A stretch of DNA of 64,000 nucleotides from Allorhizobium undicola ORS 992 = ATCC 700741 (GCF_000621665.1 NZ_JHXQ01000002.1:248001-312000); one strand, 5' to 3'. Positions 9,481-17,812 are shown, counted from the stretch's first letter. The notes: generated from the letters alone by a model not told the origin. Translations and numbers: made by a program.

Positions 9481-9764
9481 CAATTTGCCTTCGCCCGCAA
9501 ACCCCGAACGACCTCCACGAGATCGCCGATTTTCTGGATGCTCGCCCATGCATCAACAGTATTGAGTTCAATTTTGATGTTGTAGGCCTGCTCGATATCC
9601 CAGAGCATATCGGCCAGAGTCAGAGAATCGATACCCAGCGCATTCAATTCAGTGTCGCTCGTCATCTCGGCATCAGCCAAGACGGCCAGATCCGCGTCCC
9701 CTGTCGCTGCCTTGGCCTTGGCCTTGAACATAGCGATGATTTCGGCAGTCAGTTGATCTTCCAT
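9480..9764 (-). CDS. nodF: NodF-like acyl carrier protein
   Basis: A 94-residue acyl carrier protein with the phosphopantetheine site at Ser47 in [17 protein letters not shown]. The [13 protein letters not shown] stretch and the following [10 protein letters not shown] closely match what I recall of rhizobial NodF and differ from the housekeeping AcpP and the long-chain AcpXL types. The GAAGGATAG ribosome site lies just before the ATG. It is translationally coupled to the nodE-like gene, as in rhizobial nodFE. A nod-box-like element lies about 330 bases upstream on the same strand. Confidence 0.88.
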   Translation of the reverse strand: MEDQLTAEIIAMFKAKAKAATGDADLAVLADAEMTSDTELNALGIDSLTLADMLWDIEQAYNIKIELNTVDAWASIQKIGDLVEVVRGLRAKAN

Positions 9765-10097
9765 AATCTATCCTTCAGCAGCAACCAGAGCACGTCGCAC
9801 GCCCTCCAGTTTTTGATTTTGCGCATGTTGAACCGAAAAACTGCGACTATACTTTTCCTGGGAAATGCATTCATCGCTCCGCATCAAACAGATATGCCAA
9901 CATAATCAGGACATCCTCACCACTACGGGTTGAGTAATTACTGATGAAAGGCGCATTGCCTTTCCATGAACATTGGTTGATCTTTTGATTTAAAGGCGCA
10001 GACGCAGCCGTGTGCTCTTGATTATGTATTTTCTTCACACGAGAAATGCCCCGAATTGCAACCCTTACACAGGCACATTAAGGGTATTTGATGAGGT

Positions 10098-10142
10098 GGG
10101 TAAAATCGATTGTTTCAATTGTATCAATTTGTATTTTGGATG
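10098..10142 (-). promoter_or_regulatory. nod-box-like regulatory element
   Basis: Read on the minus strand this runs from ATCCA (about 10142-10138) to AAACAATCGATTTTACC (10115-10099). That last stretch matches all 17 bases of the core half of the rhizobial nod box as I remember its consensus, and the outer ATCCA also matches with correct spacing. The middle GATG and ATC boxes are degenerate. It points toward the nodF-like gene, whose start lies about 335 bases downstream. NodD-type LysR regulators bind this element in rhizobia. The consensus is from memory, so a proper matrix scan would be the decisive test. Confidence 0.75.
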
Positions 10143-10143
10143 G

Positions 10144-10340
10144 ATGGAGACCAGCCGCTTCAAAGGATTCGATCTTAATCTACTTGTAATGCTCAACGCG
10201 CTGATAACCGAACGCAAAGCTCACGGCGGTTGCACAAAGCATTGACCTCGGCAACCCTTCATGAGCGCTACCAGTTTTGCTTTTGAACCTTTTCGGCTAT
10301 GAACTTTTCACGATGCAAGGCTGCGAACTCATGTCTGTTC
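10144..10340 (+). pseudogene. nodD: NodD-like LysR regulator remnant, frameshifted and truncated
   Basis: Begins with an ATG at 10144 encoding METSRFKGFDLNLLV and LNALITERK, the NodD N-terminus. A frameshift near 10222 is followed in another frame by LTAVAQSIDLGNPS, then after a further shift MSA, and finally YELFTMQGCEL. These pieces stay collinear with the helix-turn-helix region of NodD (RFKGLDLNLL, LTAAARSINLSQPAMSAA, DELFTMQGREL). The similarity stops at about 10340, where the dispersed repeat begins, so roughly the last three quarters of the gene are missing. It is divergent from the nodFE-like genes and cannot make a working regulator. Confidence 0.8.
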
Positions 10341-10348
10341 GGTCAGGT

Positions 10349-10478
10349 CTTATACCAAGGGTCATTGAAAATGACCCTTGGTATTCCCTTTTCGAATATC
10401 TCAAGCCCCTGACGCAATTGAGATATTCGAAAAATCTTCAGGGTGAGGATGTGTGAGCATCTTCGAACCTTGATATTA
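10349..10478 (+). repeat. ~130-bp palindromic repeat, right copy
   Basis: Direct repeat of 7847-7976. It contains a near-perfect hairpin with arms ATACCAAGGGTCATT (10352-10366) and AATGACCCTTGGTAT (10370-10384), and a second with arms CGAATATCTCAA (10393-10404) and TTGAGATATTCG (10418-10429). This looks like a MITE- or REP-like dispersed element. It begins exactly where the NodD-like reading ends. Confidence 0.85.
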
Positions 10479-10715
10479 CGGAATGATACTCATTCTCAGT
10501 AAGCCTGTCAGATAGCCAGTGAATGAAATGGGCCAGATTGGAACCCTGATCATCTAGATGTGAGCTTTTCGATCTGATTGAATCAGATCGGCGTTCTAAT
10601 GTTTTCTTTTTGAGGCATAATCTTGTCGATCCTCGTTTCACTCCGGTCGGATTATGCTCTAGCGGGTGACAGAATCGGGAATTAAGACATAGGAGGATTT
10701 TTGTGTGTGTTTTTT
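10479..10715. other. Intergenic stretch with a palindromic repeat
   Basis: No gene is supported. At 10570-10590 there is a perfect palindrome around CGATCTGATT / AATCAGATCG. The sequence after it, ending near 10665 with the complement of GACCGGAGTGAAACGAGG, belongs to the same repeat family that surrounds the insertion sequence at 29109-30292. A 67-codon minus-strand frame here is a product of the repeat. Confidence 0.65.
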
Positions 10716-10791
10716 TGGTGAGCGCGCAGGGATTCGAACCCTGGACCTACTGATTAAAAGTCAGTTGCTCTACCGGCTGAGCTACGCGCTC
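10716..10791 (-). tRNA. tRNA-Lys (anticodon TTT)
   Basis: A 76-base tRNA read on the minus strand with an encoded CCA end. The acceptor stem is GAGCGCG paired with CGCGCTC. The D-arm is TAGCTCAGCCGGTAGAGC. The anticodon stem ACTGA/TCAGT holds the loop CTTTTAA, giving anticodon TTT. The T-arm carries GGTTCGAATCC. All stems pair. Its 3' end faces the nod-like patch. Confidence 0.97.
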
Positions 10792-10827
10792 CCTTGAGGA
10801 ATCTCGTGACCCTCTGGAAGTGCGCGG

Positions 10828-10856
10828 ACCATATTCAGGGGGGCTTTCGCGGTCAA
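10828..10856 (-). promoter_or_regulatory. Candidate promoter of tRNA-Lys
   Basis: On the minus strand, TTGACC (10856-10851) and TATGGT (10833-10828) are separated by 17 bases and lie 37 bases upstream of the tRNA 5' end. The match to a sigma-70-type promoter is good at -35 and partial at -10. Confidence 0.55.
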
Positions 10857-11017
10857 CCCAAAATTTTCAGAAAAGCGCGCTTTTTCACAGGCATGGTTGC
10901 TGCGACGAAAAGGTGATTGGTTTCCAATGGCCATCTTGGCTATAGCGGGCCGATCATGTGTGATGCGCCATGCGTGGCAATTGACACAAGTTGCATATAG
11001 TCTCCGGGAGACCATTG

Positions 11018-11767
11018 GTGTCGATTGCTGAAATTCCGTTTCTGACTGCGCTGCTTGCCGGTGCGCTTTCCTTCCTTTCTCCCTGCGTGCTGCCGCTCGT
11101 GCCGCCATATCTTTGCTACATGGCGGGCATCAGCGTGGAAGAGTTTCGTGGCAAGGACGGACAGGGCGCCACTGCCGCCGCCCGTGGGGCGGTGATGGTT
11201 TCGGCACTGTGCTTCACGCTCGGCTTTGCCACGGTATTCGTGGCGCTTGGCGCGGGCGCTTCATCCATCGGCATGATGCTGCGCCAGCATCTCGACCTCC
11301 TGTCCAAGGTCGGGGGCTTAATCATCATCGTTATGGGGTTGAATTTTCTCGGATTGTTCCGCATTGGACTTCTGGCGCGGGAAATGCGGTTTTCCGGCAG
11401 CGGCAAGCCGGCAACGGCCACGGGCGCCTATATCATGGGTCTTGCCTTTGCCTTTGGCTGGACCCCCTGCATCGGGCCGGTTCTCGGGGCGATACTGGCG
11501 GTGGCCGCGGCCCGCGATACCGTGGGGCAGGGCGCTTTGTTGCTCTCCGTCTATTCGCTCGGTCTTGCCGTTCCCTTCTGGATTGCGGCGGGCTTTTCCG
11601 GTGCCTTCATGCGGTTTCTGGCAAGATTCCGCCGCCATCTGGGTCTGGTCGAGAAAGCGATGGGTCTGCTTCTCGTGCTGACCGGACTTGCCTTTGTCTT
11701 CGGCTTCGTGTCCGATCTTGCAATCTGGTTCCAGCAGAGCTTTCCGATCCTGTCGAAAATCGGCTAA
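11018..11767 (+). CDS. ccdA: CcdA-type cytochrome c biogenesis / thiol-disulfide transmembrane protein
   Basis: A 249-residue integral membrane protein of the DsbD/CcdA family. It moves reducing equivalents from cytoplasmic thioredoxin to periplasmic thiol proteins, mainly for cytochrome c maturation. The two redox cysteines are in SFLSPCVLPLVPPY (first helix) and in FGWTPCIGPVLGAI (around the fourth helix), each in the conserved P-C or PC context. About six hydrophobic helices are visible. I prefer the GTG at 11018, since CGGGAG lies at the right distance; the earlier TTG at 10991 lacks this. Confidence 0.88.
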   Translation: MSIAEIPFLTALLAGALSFLSPCVLPLVPPYLCYMAGISVEEFRGKDGQGATAAARGAVMVSALCFTLGFATVFVALGAGASSIGMMLRQHLDLLSKVGGLIIIVMGLNFLGLFRIGLLAREMRFSGSGKPATATGAYIMGLAFAFGWTPCIGPVLGAILAVAAARDTVGQGALLLSVYSLGLAVPFWIAAGFSGAFMRFLARFRRHLGLVEKAMGLLLVLTGLAFVFGFVSDLAIWFQQSFPILSKIG

Positions 11768-11773
11768 GGCGCG

Positions 11774-12982
11774 TCAGCGTCTTGCCATAATCCGCTCTTT
11801 CAGCATTTCCGGAAAGGCCTTGAAGCCTCTGCCGGGCTCCACGCCTTCACGCATCATCAGATGGCGCAGCGGCGACAGGGCGGAAAGCACATGCAAACCG
11901 GCAGCGCGCACCATCTGCACAGGCAGGAAGGATGAAAGCAGCGATCGATTCAAAAGATCGACGCTTGCCGTGCGTGTCCAGACATCGACCCGGCGGCTGC
12001 GATCGAAGCGATCTCCGAAATCCTGCGGAACCGGCGTCTTCATATCCTTGCCCGCCAGTTCATCGAGCGCCATCACATCGCGGAGGCTGAGGTTCAGACC
12101 CTGCGCGCCAATCGGCGGAAAAGCATGGGCCGCCTCGCCGATCAGCACGGCGCGTCCACGGCCATAGCGGGTCGCGCTCATGCCGGACAACGGCCAGGCC
12201 TGCGGAAGCTCCGTCACCTCGACGTGACCAAGCAGGGAATCCATGCGCCGTTCCACCGCCTGCGAAAGCGCCTCCGCCGAAAGGGTCATCAACCGCTCTG
12301 CTTCCTGTGGCTGCACCACCCAGACAAGGCTGGAAAGATTGCGGGAGAGCGGAACCTGCGTGAAAGGGCCGCTTTCCTGATGAAACTCGGTGGAGCAATT
12401 GTTATGTGGAAGGCTGTGGCGAAAATTAAGCACCACGGCCGTCTGCGGATAGGACCACTCACGCGTGGAAATCCCGGCTGCCGCACGTGTCGCAGAGCGC
12501 TTGCCATCCGCCCCCACCACGAGGTCTGCTTCAAGCGCGGTTCCGTCGGCAAGTGTGAGAAATACGCCATGCGGCTGGATGTCGATGTGCCCGGCGGCCT
12601 GGTCGTGCACGGTCAGATTGGGCTCTGCGGCCACCGCCGCATCCAGAAGGTCGAGCAGGGTGGCATTTTCGAAATTGTATCCAAAAGCGGAAAGACCGAT
12701 TTCGGAGCTGCGAAAAGCCACCGGCGGGGCGCGAAGCAGACGCTGCGTCCCGTCAACGATCTGCATGGTGGACAAGGCCTCCGCCTTGGGACGCAGGCTT
12801 TCCCACAGCCCAAGCCGATCGAGATAACGGATCGATTGGTCCATCAGCGCCGTCGTGCGCCGGTCCCTTGGGCCGCGAGGCCCGGCGATCAGCGCCACCT
12901 TGCGTCCGCGCCGTGCCAGTGCCAGTGCGGCAATGGAGCCCGCAAGACCCGCACCGATCACAGCAATCTCGATTCTCTGCAT
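11774..12982 (-). CDS. UbiH/VisC-family FAD-dependent monooxygenase (ubiquinone biosynthesis type)
   Basis: A 402-residue flavoprotein hydroxylase, convergent with ccdA. It has the FAD dinucleotide fold VIGAGLAGSIAALALARRG at the N-terminus, the DLVVGADGKRS motif in the middle and GRAVLIGEAAHAFPPIGAQG binding the ribityl chain near the C-terminus. Members hydroxylate the ubiquinone ring (UbiH, UbiF, UbiL types); which position is hydroxylated cannot be told. The start at 12982 is preceded by AAGGGAG. An upstream in-frame extension of about 100 codons has no family similarity and is rejected. Confidence 0.87.
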   Translation of the reverse strand: MQRIEIAVIGAGLAGSIAALALARRGRKVALIAGPRGPRDRRTTALMDQSIRYLDRLGLWESLRPKAEALSTMQIVDGTQRLLRAPPVAFRSSEIGLSAFGYNFENATLLDLLDAAVAAEPNLTVHDQAAGHIDIQPHGVFLTLADGTALEADLVVGADGKRSATRAAAGISTREWSYPQTAVVLNFRHSLPHNNCSTEFHQESGPFTQVPLSRNLSSLVWVVQPQEAERLMTLSAEALSQAVERRMDSLLGHVEVTELPQAWPLSGMSATRYGRGRAVLIGEAAHAFPPIGAQGLNLSLRDVMALDELAGKDMKTPVPQDFGDRFDRSRRVDVWTRTASVDLLNRSLLSSFLPVQMVRAAGLHVLSALSPLRHLMMREGVEPGRGFKAFPEMLKERIMARR

Positions 12983-13326
12983 GGCAAACTCCCTTCTTCC
13001 CGTTTTCATGTAGTGCTTTGCTCTGCTGAAATCCATGGGATGAAATGGCGCAGTTGCATCCTGCTTTTCAAAAGGCACGCTTTGGAAGGTTGCATTCGGC
13101 TGGAATTCAGTGATTATCCGGGCCGGTGCGGTCTTGAACGGGCGCATGAAGTGACGATTGGTCTGCGCCGGGGCAAAATGTGGTAGCCGGCGCGCAAGAC
13201 GATCGGAAACAGAAACACAGGGGCATTGCGTCATTTGCCGTTTTCGGCACAATGCCAGAACACGGCGCGGCAAGGCAGGAGCTGCCTTCATGCCGCTCCT
13301 GAGCCGGGGCTTGAGATCAGCGCATC

Positions 13327-14049
13327 ATGAAAATTTTCAATTACAAGCGTGTACCCTATGCGGAAATGCGCGCTTTTTCCGTGCATATTCTCACGGCATC
13401 CGGTTCGTTTCTGGCGTTTCTGGGCGTTGTGGCCGCAGCAGAACACCGCTTTGTCGATATGTTCTGGTGGCTGGGGCTGGCGCTGCTGGTGGATGGCATT
13501 GACGGACCCATTGCCCGCAAGGTGCGGGTCAAGGAAGTGTTGCCAAACTGGTCTGGCGACACGCTCGACAATATTATCGATTACGTGACCTACGTGCTGT
13601 TGCCTGCCTTTGCCCTTTATCAAAGCGGCATGATCGGCCAGCCATGGTCGTTTGTCGCCGCCGGCATGATCGTCGTCTCCAGCGCCATCTACTATGCCGA
13701 TATGGGCATGAAGACGGATGAATATTTCTTCTCCGGCTTTCCCGTGGTGTGGAACATGATCGTGTTTACGCTGTTCGTGATTGATGCCTCGGCCCTGACG
13801 GCGATGATCGTGGTGACGGTTTCCGTCTTGCTGACATTCCTGCCCATTCACTTCCTGCATCCGGTGCGGGTAAAGCGGTTGCGCCCTCTCAATCTGGGGA
13901 TTTTCCTCTTGTGGTGCGCCCTTGGCGGCTATGCGCTGCTCATGCATTTTTCCACACCGTCCTATGTGGTCATTCCCTTCATCATCACAGGAATCTACCT
14001 TTACGCAATTGGAGGAATTCTTCAGATTTTTCCAAGGCTTGGGCGATGA
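13327..14049 (+). CDS. pcs: Phosphatidylcholine synthase
   Basis: Condenses choline directly with CDP-diacylglycerol to give phosphatidylcholine, a route typical of Rhizobiales and Brucella. The 240-residue membrane protein carries the CDP-alcohol phosphotransferase signature in the variant form DGIDGPIARKV followed by SGDTLDNIIDY (near residues 58-85), which supplies the metal-binding aspartates. About seven or eight hydrophobic helices follow. It stands alone, divergent from the hydroxylase gene. Host-derived choline is the likely substrate in animal-associated members. Confidence 0.93.
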   Translation: MKIFNYKRVPYAEMRAFSVHILTASGSFLAFLGVVAAAEHRFVDMFWWLGLALLVDGIDGPIARKVRVKEVLPNWSGDTLDNIIDYVTYVLLPAFALYQSGMIGQPWSFVAAGMIVVSSAIYYADMGMKTDEYFFSGFPVVWNMIVFTLFVIDASALTAMIVVTVSVLLTFLPIHFLHPVRVKRLRPLNLGIFLLWCALGGYALLMHFSTPSYVVIPFIITGIYLYAIGGILQIFPRLGR

Positions 14050-14235
14050 TTGCAGAAGGCTTCTGCCTTAAAAAGGGGCAAGCTCCAAAAAATAATCTTT
14101 GGCCCGGTTGTGCGGCGGCTAAAACTCGGTATCAATAAGGATATTAGGGCATATCACGGGTGTTTACTCCCGCTGAAATTTGAATTGGGCCGCCCCCAAC
14201 GCCGCTTGGGCGAAGACGGGCGCCAGGGAGGCAGA

Positions 14236-15798
14236 GTGCCGCATAGCCAAGAGGTCGCGCAGCCCTCGCTGCTTTCGGTTCAGGGATTAACGAAGCGGTT
14301 CGGTGATTTCACCGCGTGCAACGCCATTGATCTCGATATCCGGCCCGGTGAAATCCACGCTTTGCTGGGTGAGAATGGCGCAGGTAAATCCACCCTCGTC
14401 AAAATGCTGTTCGGCGTTCTCGCACCCAGCGCGGGGTCGATTGTGTGGAATGGCGAGGAGGTAGAGATCGCCTCTCCGGCGGCGGCGCGCAAGCTGGGCA
14501 TCGGCATGGTGTTTCAGCACTTCTCCCTTTTCGAAGCCCTGACGGTTGCGGAAAATATTGCGCTTTCGCTGGACGATGGAAGCTCCATTGCCAGCATTTC
14601 AGCCCGCGCCAGGGAACTCTCGCAAGCCTACGGCCTGCCTCTCGACCCGCAGGCGCATGTGGCCGATCTTTCGGTGGGCGAGCGCCAGCGCATAGAAATC
14701 GTGCGCGCCTTGCTGCAAAATCCGCGCCTGATCATTCTGGATGAGCCAACATCCGTGCTGACCCCGCAGGAAGCCGACAAGCTGTTCGAAACGCTTGAGA
14801 AACTGAAGGCCGAAAACCGCTCCGTTCTCTATATCAGCCACAGGCTGGAGGAAGTGCAGCGCATTTGCGACCGTGCGACGGTGCTGCGTCATGGGAAGGT
14901 TACGGGAGCTTGCGATCCGCGGCAGGAAACGCCCGCTTCGCTGGCGCGGATGATGGTGGGCAGCGAGGTGGCGGGCGTATCGCCGCAGGCGCCGGTCGCT
15001 GACGGCCCTGTGCGCATTGCCATAACGGGCCTTTCAGCCCCGGCCAGAACGCCCTTTGCCATGCCTCTCAAGAATGTTTCGCTGACGGTTCGGGCAGGAG
15101 AAGTGCTCGGCATTGCGGGGGTTGCGGGCAATGGCCAGAGCGAATTGTTCGATGTGCTGTCGGGCGAAACCACCGTTGCCGATCCGCAGGCCGTGAGCCT
15201 TTGCGGCCAGCCGGTCGGCCGGCTTGGTATAAACCGCCGCCGCTTGCTGGGGGCGGGCTTCATTCCCGAAGAGCGGCATGGACATGCGGCGGTATCCACC
15301 ATGGTGCTTTCGGATAATCTCCTGCTGGCCCGCCACCGTTCCGATGCGGCCCGCTTCCTTGGCGGCGGCATCCTGCGCCTCATCCGGCACGGGGCGGTAA
15401 AGGCCGCAGCCGCCGCAATCTGTCGGGAAATGGACGTGCGCAAGAGCGGTGAAGACCCCGCCGCCGCCTCGCTTTCCGGGGGGAACCTGCAAAAATTCAT
15501 CGTCGGCCGGGAGCTGGACCGCAAGCCGGAGGTGCTGGTCGTCAATCAGCCAACCTGGGGCGTGGATGCGGGCGCCGCCAGCCGCATAAGGCAGGCGCTG
15601 GTCGATCTGGCTCGCCAGGGCTCGGCCGTGGTGGTTATCAGCCAGGATCTCGACGAGATTTTCGAGGTTTCCACCGCAATTGCCGCCATTTCGGATGGCC
15701 GGCTTTCCGCAAGCTATCCCGCAGAAGGCATGACGCGGGAAAAAATCGGCCTGCTGATGGGCGGGCTGCATGGCATGGAGGGCGCCCATGCGCATTGA
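14236..15798 (+). CDS. ABC transporter ATPase, two fused domains (BMP/nucleoside or sugar type)
   Basis: A 520-residue ATPase of the type that pairs with BMP-family binding proteins. The first domain has Walker A GENGAGKST, signature LSVGERQR and Walker B LIILDEPTS. The second has the degenerate Walker A GVAGNGQSE, signature LSGGNLQK and VLVVNQPTWGVD. This asymmetry is normal for the family. I chose the GTG at 14236 because GGGAGG sits six bases before it; the open frame upstream to 14050 lacks family sequence. The next gene overlaps its end by 11 bases, so this is an importer operon running to 18919. Confidence 0.9.
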   Translation: MPHSQEVAQPSLLSVQGLTKRFGDFTACNAIDLDIRPGEIHALLGENGAGKSTLVKMLFGVLAPSAGSIVWNGEEVEIASPAAARKLGIGMVFQHFSLFEALTVAENIALSLDDGSSIASISARARELSQAYGLPLDPQAHVADLSVGERQRIEIVRALLQNPRLIILDEPTSVLTPQEADKLFETLEKLKAENRSVLYISHRLEEVQRICDRATVLRHGKVTGACDPRQETPASLARMMVGSEVAGVSPQAPVADGPVRIAITGLSAPARTPFAMPLKNVSLTVRAGEVLGIAGVAGNGQSELFDVLSGETTVADPQAVSLCGQPVGRLGINRRRLLGAGFIPEERHGHAAVSTMVLSDNLLLARHRSDAARFLGGGILRLIRHGAVKAAAAAICREMDVRKSGEDPAAASLSGGNLQKFIVGRELDRKPEVLVVNQPTWGVDAGAASRIRQALVDLARQGSAVVVISQDLDEIFEVSTAIAAISDGRLSASYPAEGMTREKIGLLMGGLHGMEGAHAH

Positions 15799-16882
15799 AC
15801 TGGAGAAGCGCGCCCGCGCTTCGGGCTTTTTCACGCTGGTTTCCCCGCTTCTGGCGCTGGTGTTGACGCTGGCTTCAGGGGCTATTCTCTTTGCCGCATT
15901 GGGCAAGGATCCGGTTTCGGCGCTCTACAGCTTCTTTATCGAGCCGCTGACGGAAATCTGGTCGCTGCATGAATTGGCCGTCAAGGCGGCCCCGCTTATT
16001 CTCATTGGTGTGGGGCTCTCCGTCTGTTACCGCTCCAACAACTGGAATATCGGGGCGGAGGGCCAGTTTACCATTGGCGCGGTGTTTGGCTCCTTCGTGC
16101 CGGTCATTTTTTACCAGTGGGAATCGCCCCTGCTTTTGCCGCTGATGATGGTGATGGGGATGATTGGCGGCGCGCTTTATGCCGCTATTCCGGCCCTGCT
16201 TAAAACCCGCTTCAACACCAATGAAATTCTCACCAGCCTGATGCTGGTCTATATCGCCCAGTTCATCCTCGATTACCTGGCCCGTGGCCCGTGGCGCAAT
16301 CCTGAGGGCTTCAACTTTCCGCAAAGCCGGGATTTCAACGATAGCGGGGTGCTACCGGCGATTTTTGCCGAGTCGGGCCGGGCGCATTGGGGATTCGTCT
16401 TCGCCATTCTGGCGGCGCTGCTGGTGTGGTTCATCATGCGCTATACCATGAAGGGCTTTGAAGTCGTCGTTCTGGGGCAATCCGAACGGGCAGGGCGGTT
16501 TGCCGGTTTTTCCTCGCGGGGCATGGTTTGGTTTTCCATGCTGTTTTCCGGGGCGCTGGCGGGACTTGCCGGTATTTCCGAGGTTTCCGGCTCTATCGGC
16601 CATTTGCAGCCGTCGATCTCGCCGGGTTATGGCTTCAGCGCCATCATCGTTGCCTTTCTTGGACGCCTCAACCCGCTCGGCATCATCGCCGCAGGCCTCG
16701 TGCTGGCCCTCACCTATCTCGGGGGAGAGGCGGCGCAGCTTTCCATCGGCGTATCCGACAAGGTAACGCGGGTATTCCAGGGCTTGCTGCTGTTCTTCGT
16801 GCTGTCCTGTGACACCCTCATTTATTACAAAATTCGCATTGTCTTTTCCAAGGCAAGGGCGTCTCTCGGCGGAGGACGCTGA
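15788..16882 (+). CDS. ABC transporter permease (BMP/nucleoside type), subunit 1
   Basis: A 364-residue inner membrane permease of the BPD_transp_2 family. It contains GVGLSVCYRSNNWNIGAEGQ, the signature segment of the larger permease in nucleoside (NupP/YufP-like) systems, and many hydrophobic helices. The start at 15788 has GGAGGG just upstream and overlaps the ATPase gene by 11 bases. It directly abuts the second permease at 16883. Confidence 0.9.
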   Translation: MRIELEKRARASGFFTLVSPLLALVLTLASGAILFAALGKDPVSALYSFFIEPLTEIWSLHELAVKAAPLILIGVGLSVCYRSNNWNIGAEGQFTIGAVFGSFVPVIFYQWESPLLLPLMMVMGMIGGALYAAIPALLKTRFNTNEILTSLMLVYIAQFILDYLARGPWRNPEGFNFPQSRDFNDSGVLPAIFAESGRAHWGFVFAILAALLVWFIMRYTMKGFEVVVLGQSERAGRFAGFSSRGMVWFSMLFSGALAGLAGISEVSGSIGHLQPSISPGYGFSAIIVAFLGRLNPLGIIAAGLVLALTYLGGEAAQLSIGVSDKVTRVFQGLLLFFVLSCDTLIYYKIRIVFSKARASLGGGR

Positions 16883-17812
16883 ATGATTTTCGAAGCCATT
16901 TTGTTGACGATCATCACGGCATCAACGCCGCTGGTCATCGCCGCCATGGGTGAATTGGTTACGGAACGCGCAGGCGTTCTCAATCTCGGCGTCGAAGGCA
17001 TGATGATCATGGGGGCGGTCGCGGCCTTTGCCGCCGCCCAGCTCAGCGGATCGCCCTTTATCGGCATCTTTGCTGGTATTGCAGCTGGCGCATCGTTCTC
17101 GCTTCTGTTCGGGTTTCTGACGCTGACGCTTGTTACCAATCAGGTTGCCACCGGCCTTGCGCTGACCATTCTGGGCCTTGGGCTTTCCGGCCAGTTGGGC
17201 GAGGCTTTCGTGGGGCAGCCGGGCACCAAATTGCAGCCGATCGAGATTCCGCTTCTCTCGGATATTCCCGTGGTGGGAACGGTGCTGTTCCGGCAGGACC
17301 TGATTTTCTATCTGTCGATTGCGCTTGTCATCGGAGTCAACTGGTTCCTTTTCAAAAGCCGCAAGGGTCTTGTGCTGCGGGCGGTCGGCGACAATCACGC
17401 CTCCGCCCACGCCCTCGGCATCAAGGTCATTCGTGCCCGTTATCTGGCGGTAATGTTCGGCGGCGCCTGTGCGGGCCTTGCCGGTGCGCAGCTTTCGCTG
17501 GTCTATACGCCGCAATGGGTGGAAAACATGTCTGCGGGCCGCGGCTGGATTGCCTTGGCGCTGGTGGTTTTCGCCTCGTGGCGGCCATGGCGCGTCCTTG
17601 CCGGAGGCTATCTGTTCGGTGCTGTTACCATTGGGCAATTGCACGCACAGGTTCTGGCGCAAACGCTGGGCATTGCGGTGCCCTCGCAGTTCCTCTCTGC
17701 ACTGCCCTATGCCGCGACCATTGTGGTTCTCATCGTCATTTCGCATAATCGGCGCGCGACGCTGATCAATACGCCCGCTTCACTCGGCAAGGGCTTCGTG
17801 CCCGATCGCTGA
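16883..17812 (+). CDS. ABC transporter permease (BMP/nucleoside type), subunit 2
   Basis: A 309-residue membrane permease with the typical opening ASTPLVIAAMGELVTERAGVLNLGVEGMM, close to the NupQ/YufQ-like subunit. About nine hydrophobic helices are visible. It starts on the base after the previous stop, implying strict co-translation. With the other permease and the two-domain ATPase it makes up a complete importer core. Confidence 0.9.
   Translation: MIFEAILLTIITASTPLVIAAMGELVTERAGVLNLGVEGMMIMGAVAAFAAAQLSGSPFIGIFAGIAAGASFSLLFGFLTLTLVTNQVATGLALTILGLGLSGQLGEAFVGQPGTKLQPIEIPLLSDIPVVGTVLFRQDLIFYLSIALVIGVNWFLFKSRKGLVLRAVGDNHASAHALGIKVIRARYLAVMFGGACAGLAGAQLSLVYTPQWVENMSAGRGWIALALVVFASWRPWRVLAGGYLFGAVTIGQLHAQVLAQTLGIAVPSQFLSALPYAATIVVLIVISHNRRATLINTPASLGKGFVPDR

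Noticed and set aside
9480..9549. A longer nodE start at 9549
   Set aside because: The added 23 residues lie within the nodF-like gene; the ATG at 9480 gives the normal ketosynthase opening MTRRVVITG.
10438..10641. A 67-codon minus-strand frame
   Set aside because: It lies across two dispersed repeats; such frames recur with the repeat and have no ribosome site.
14050..14235. A purine riboswitch ahead of the BMP importer operon
   Set aside because: I looked for the conserved purine-aptamer core sequences and did not find them; only a weak GCAGAA/TTCTGC hairpin lies near 14052-14066.
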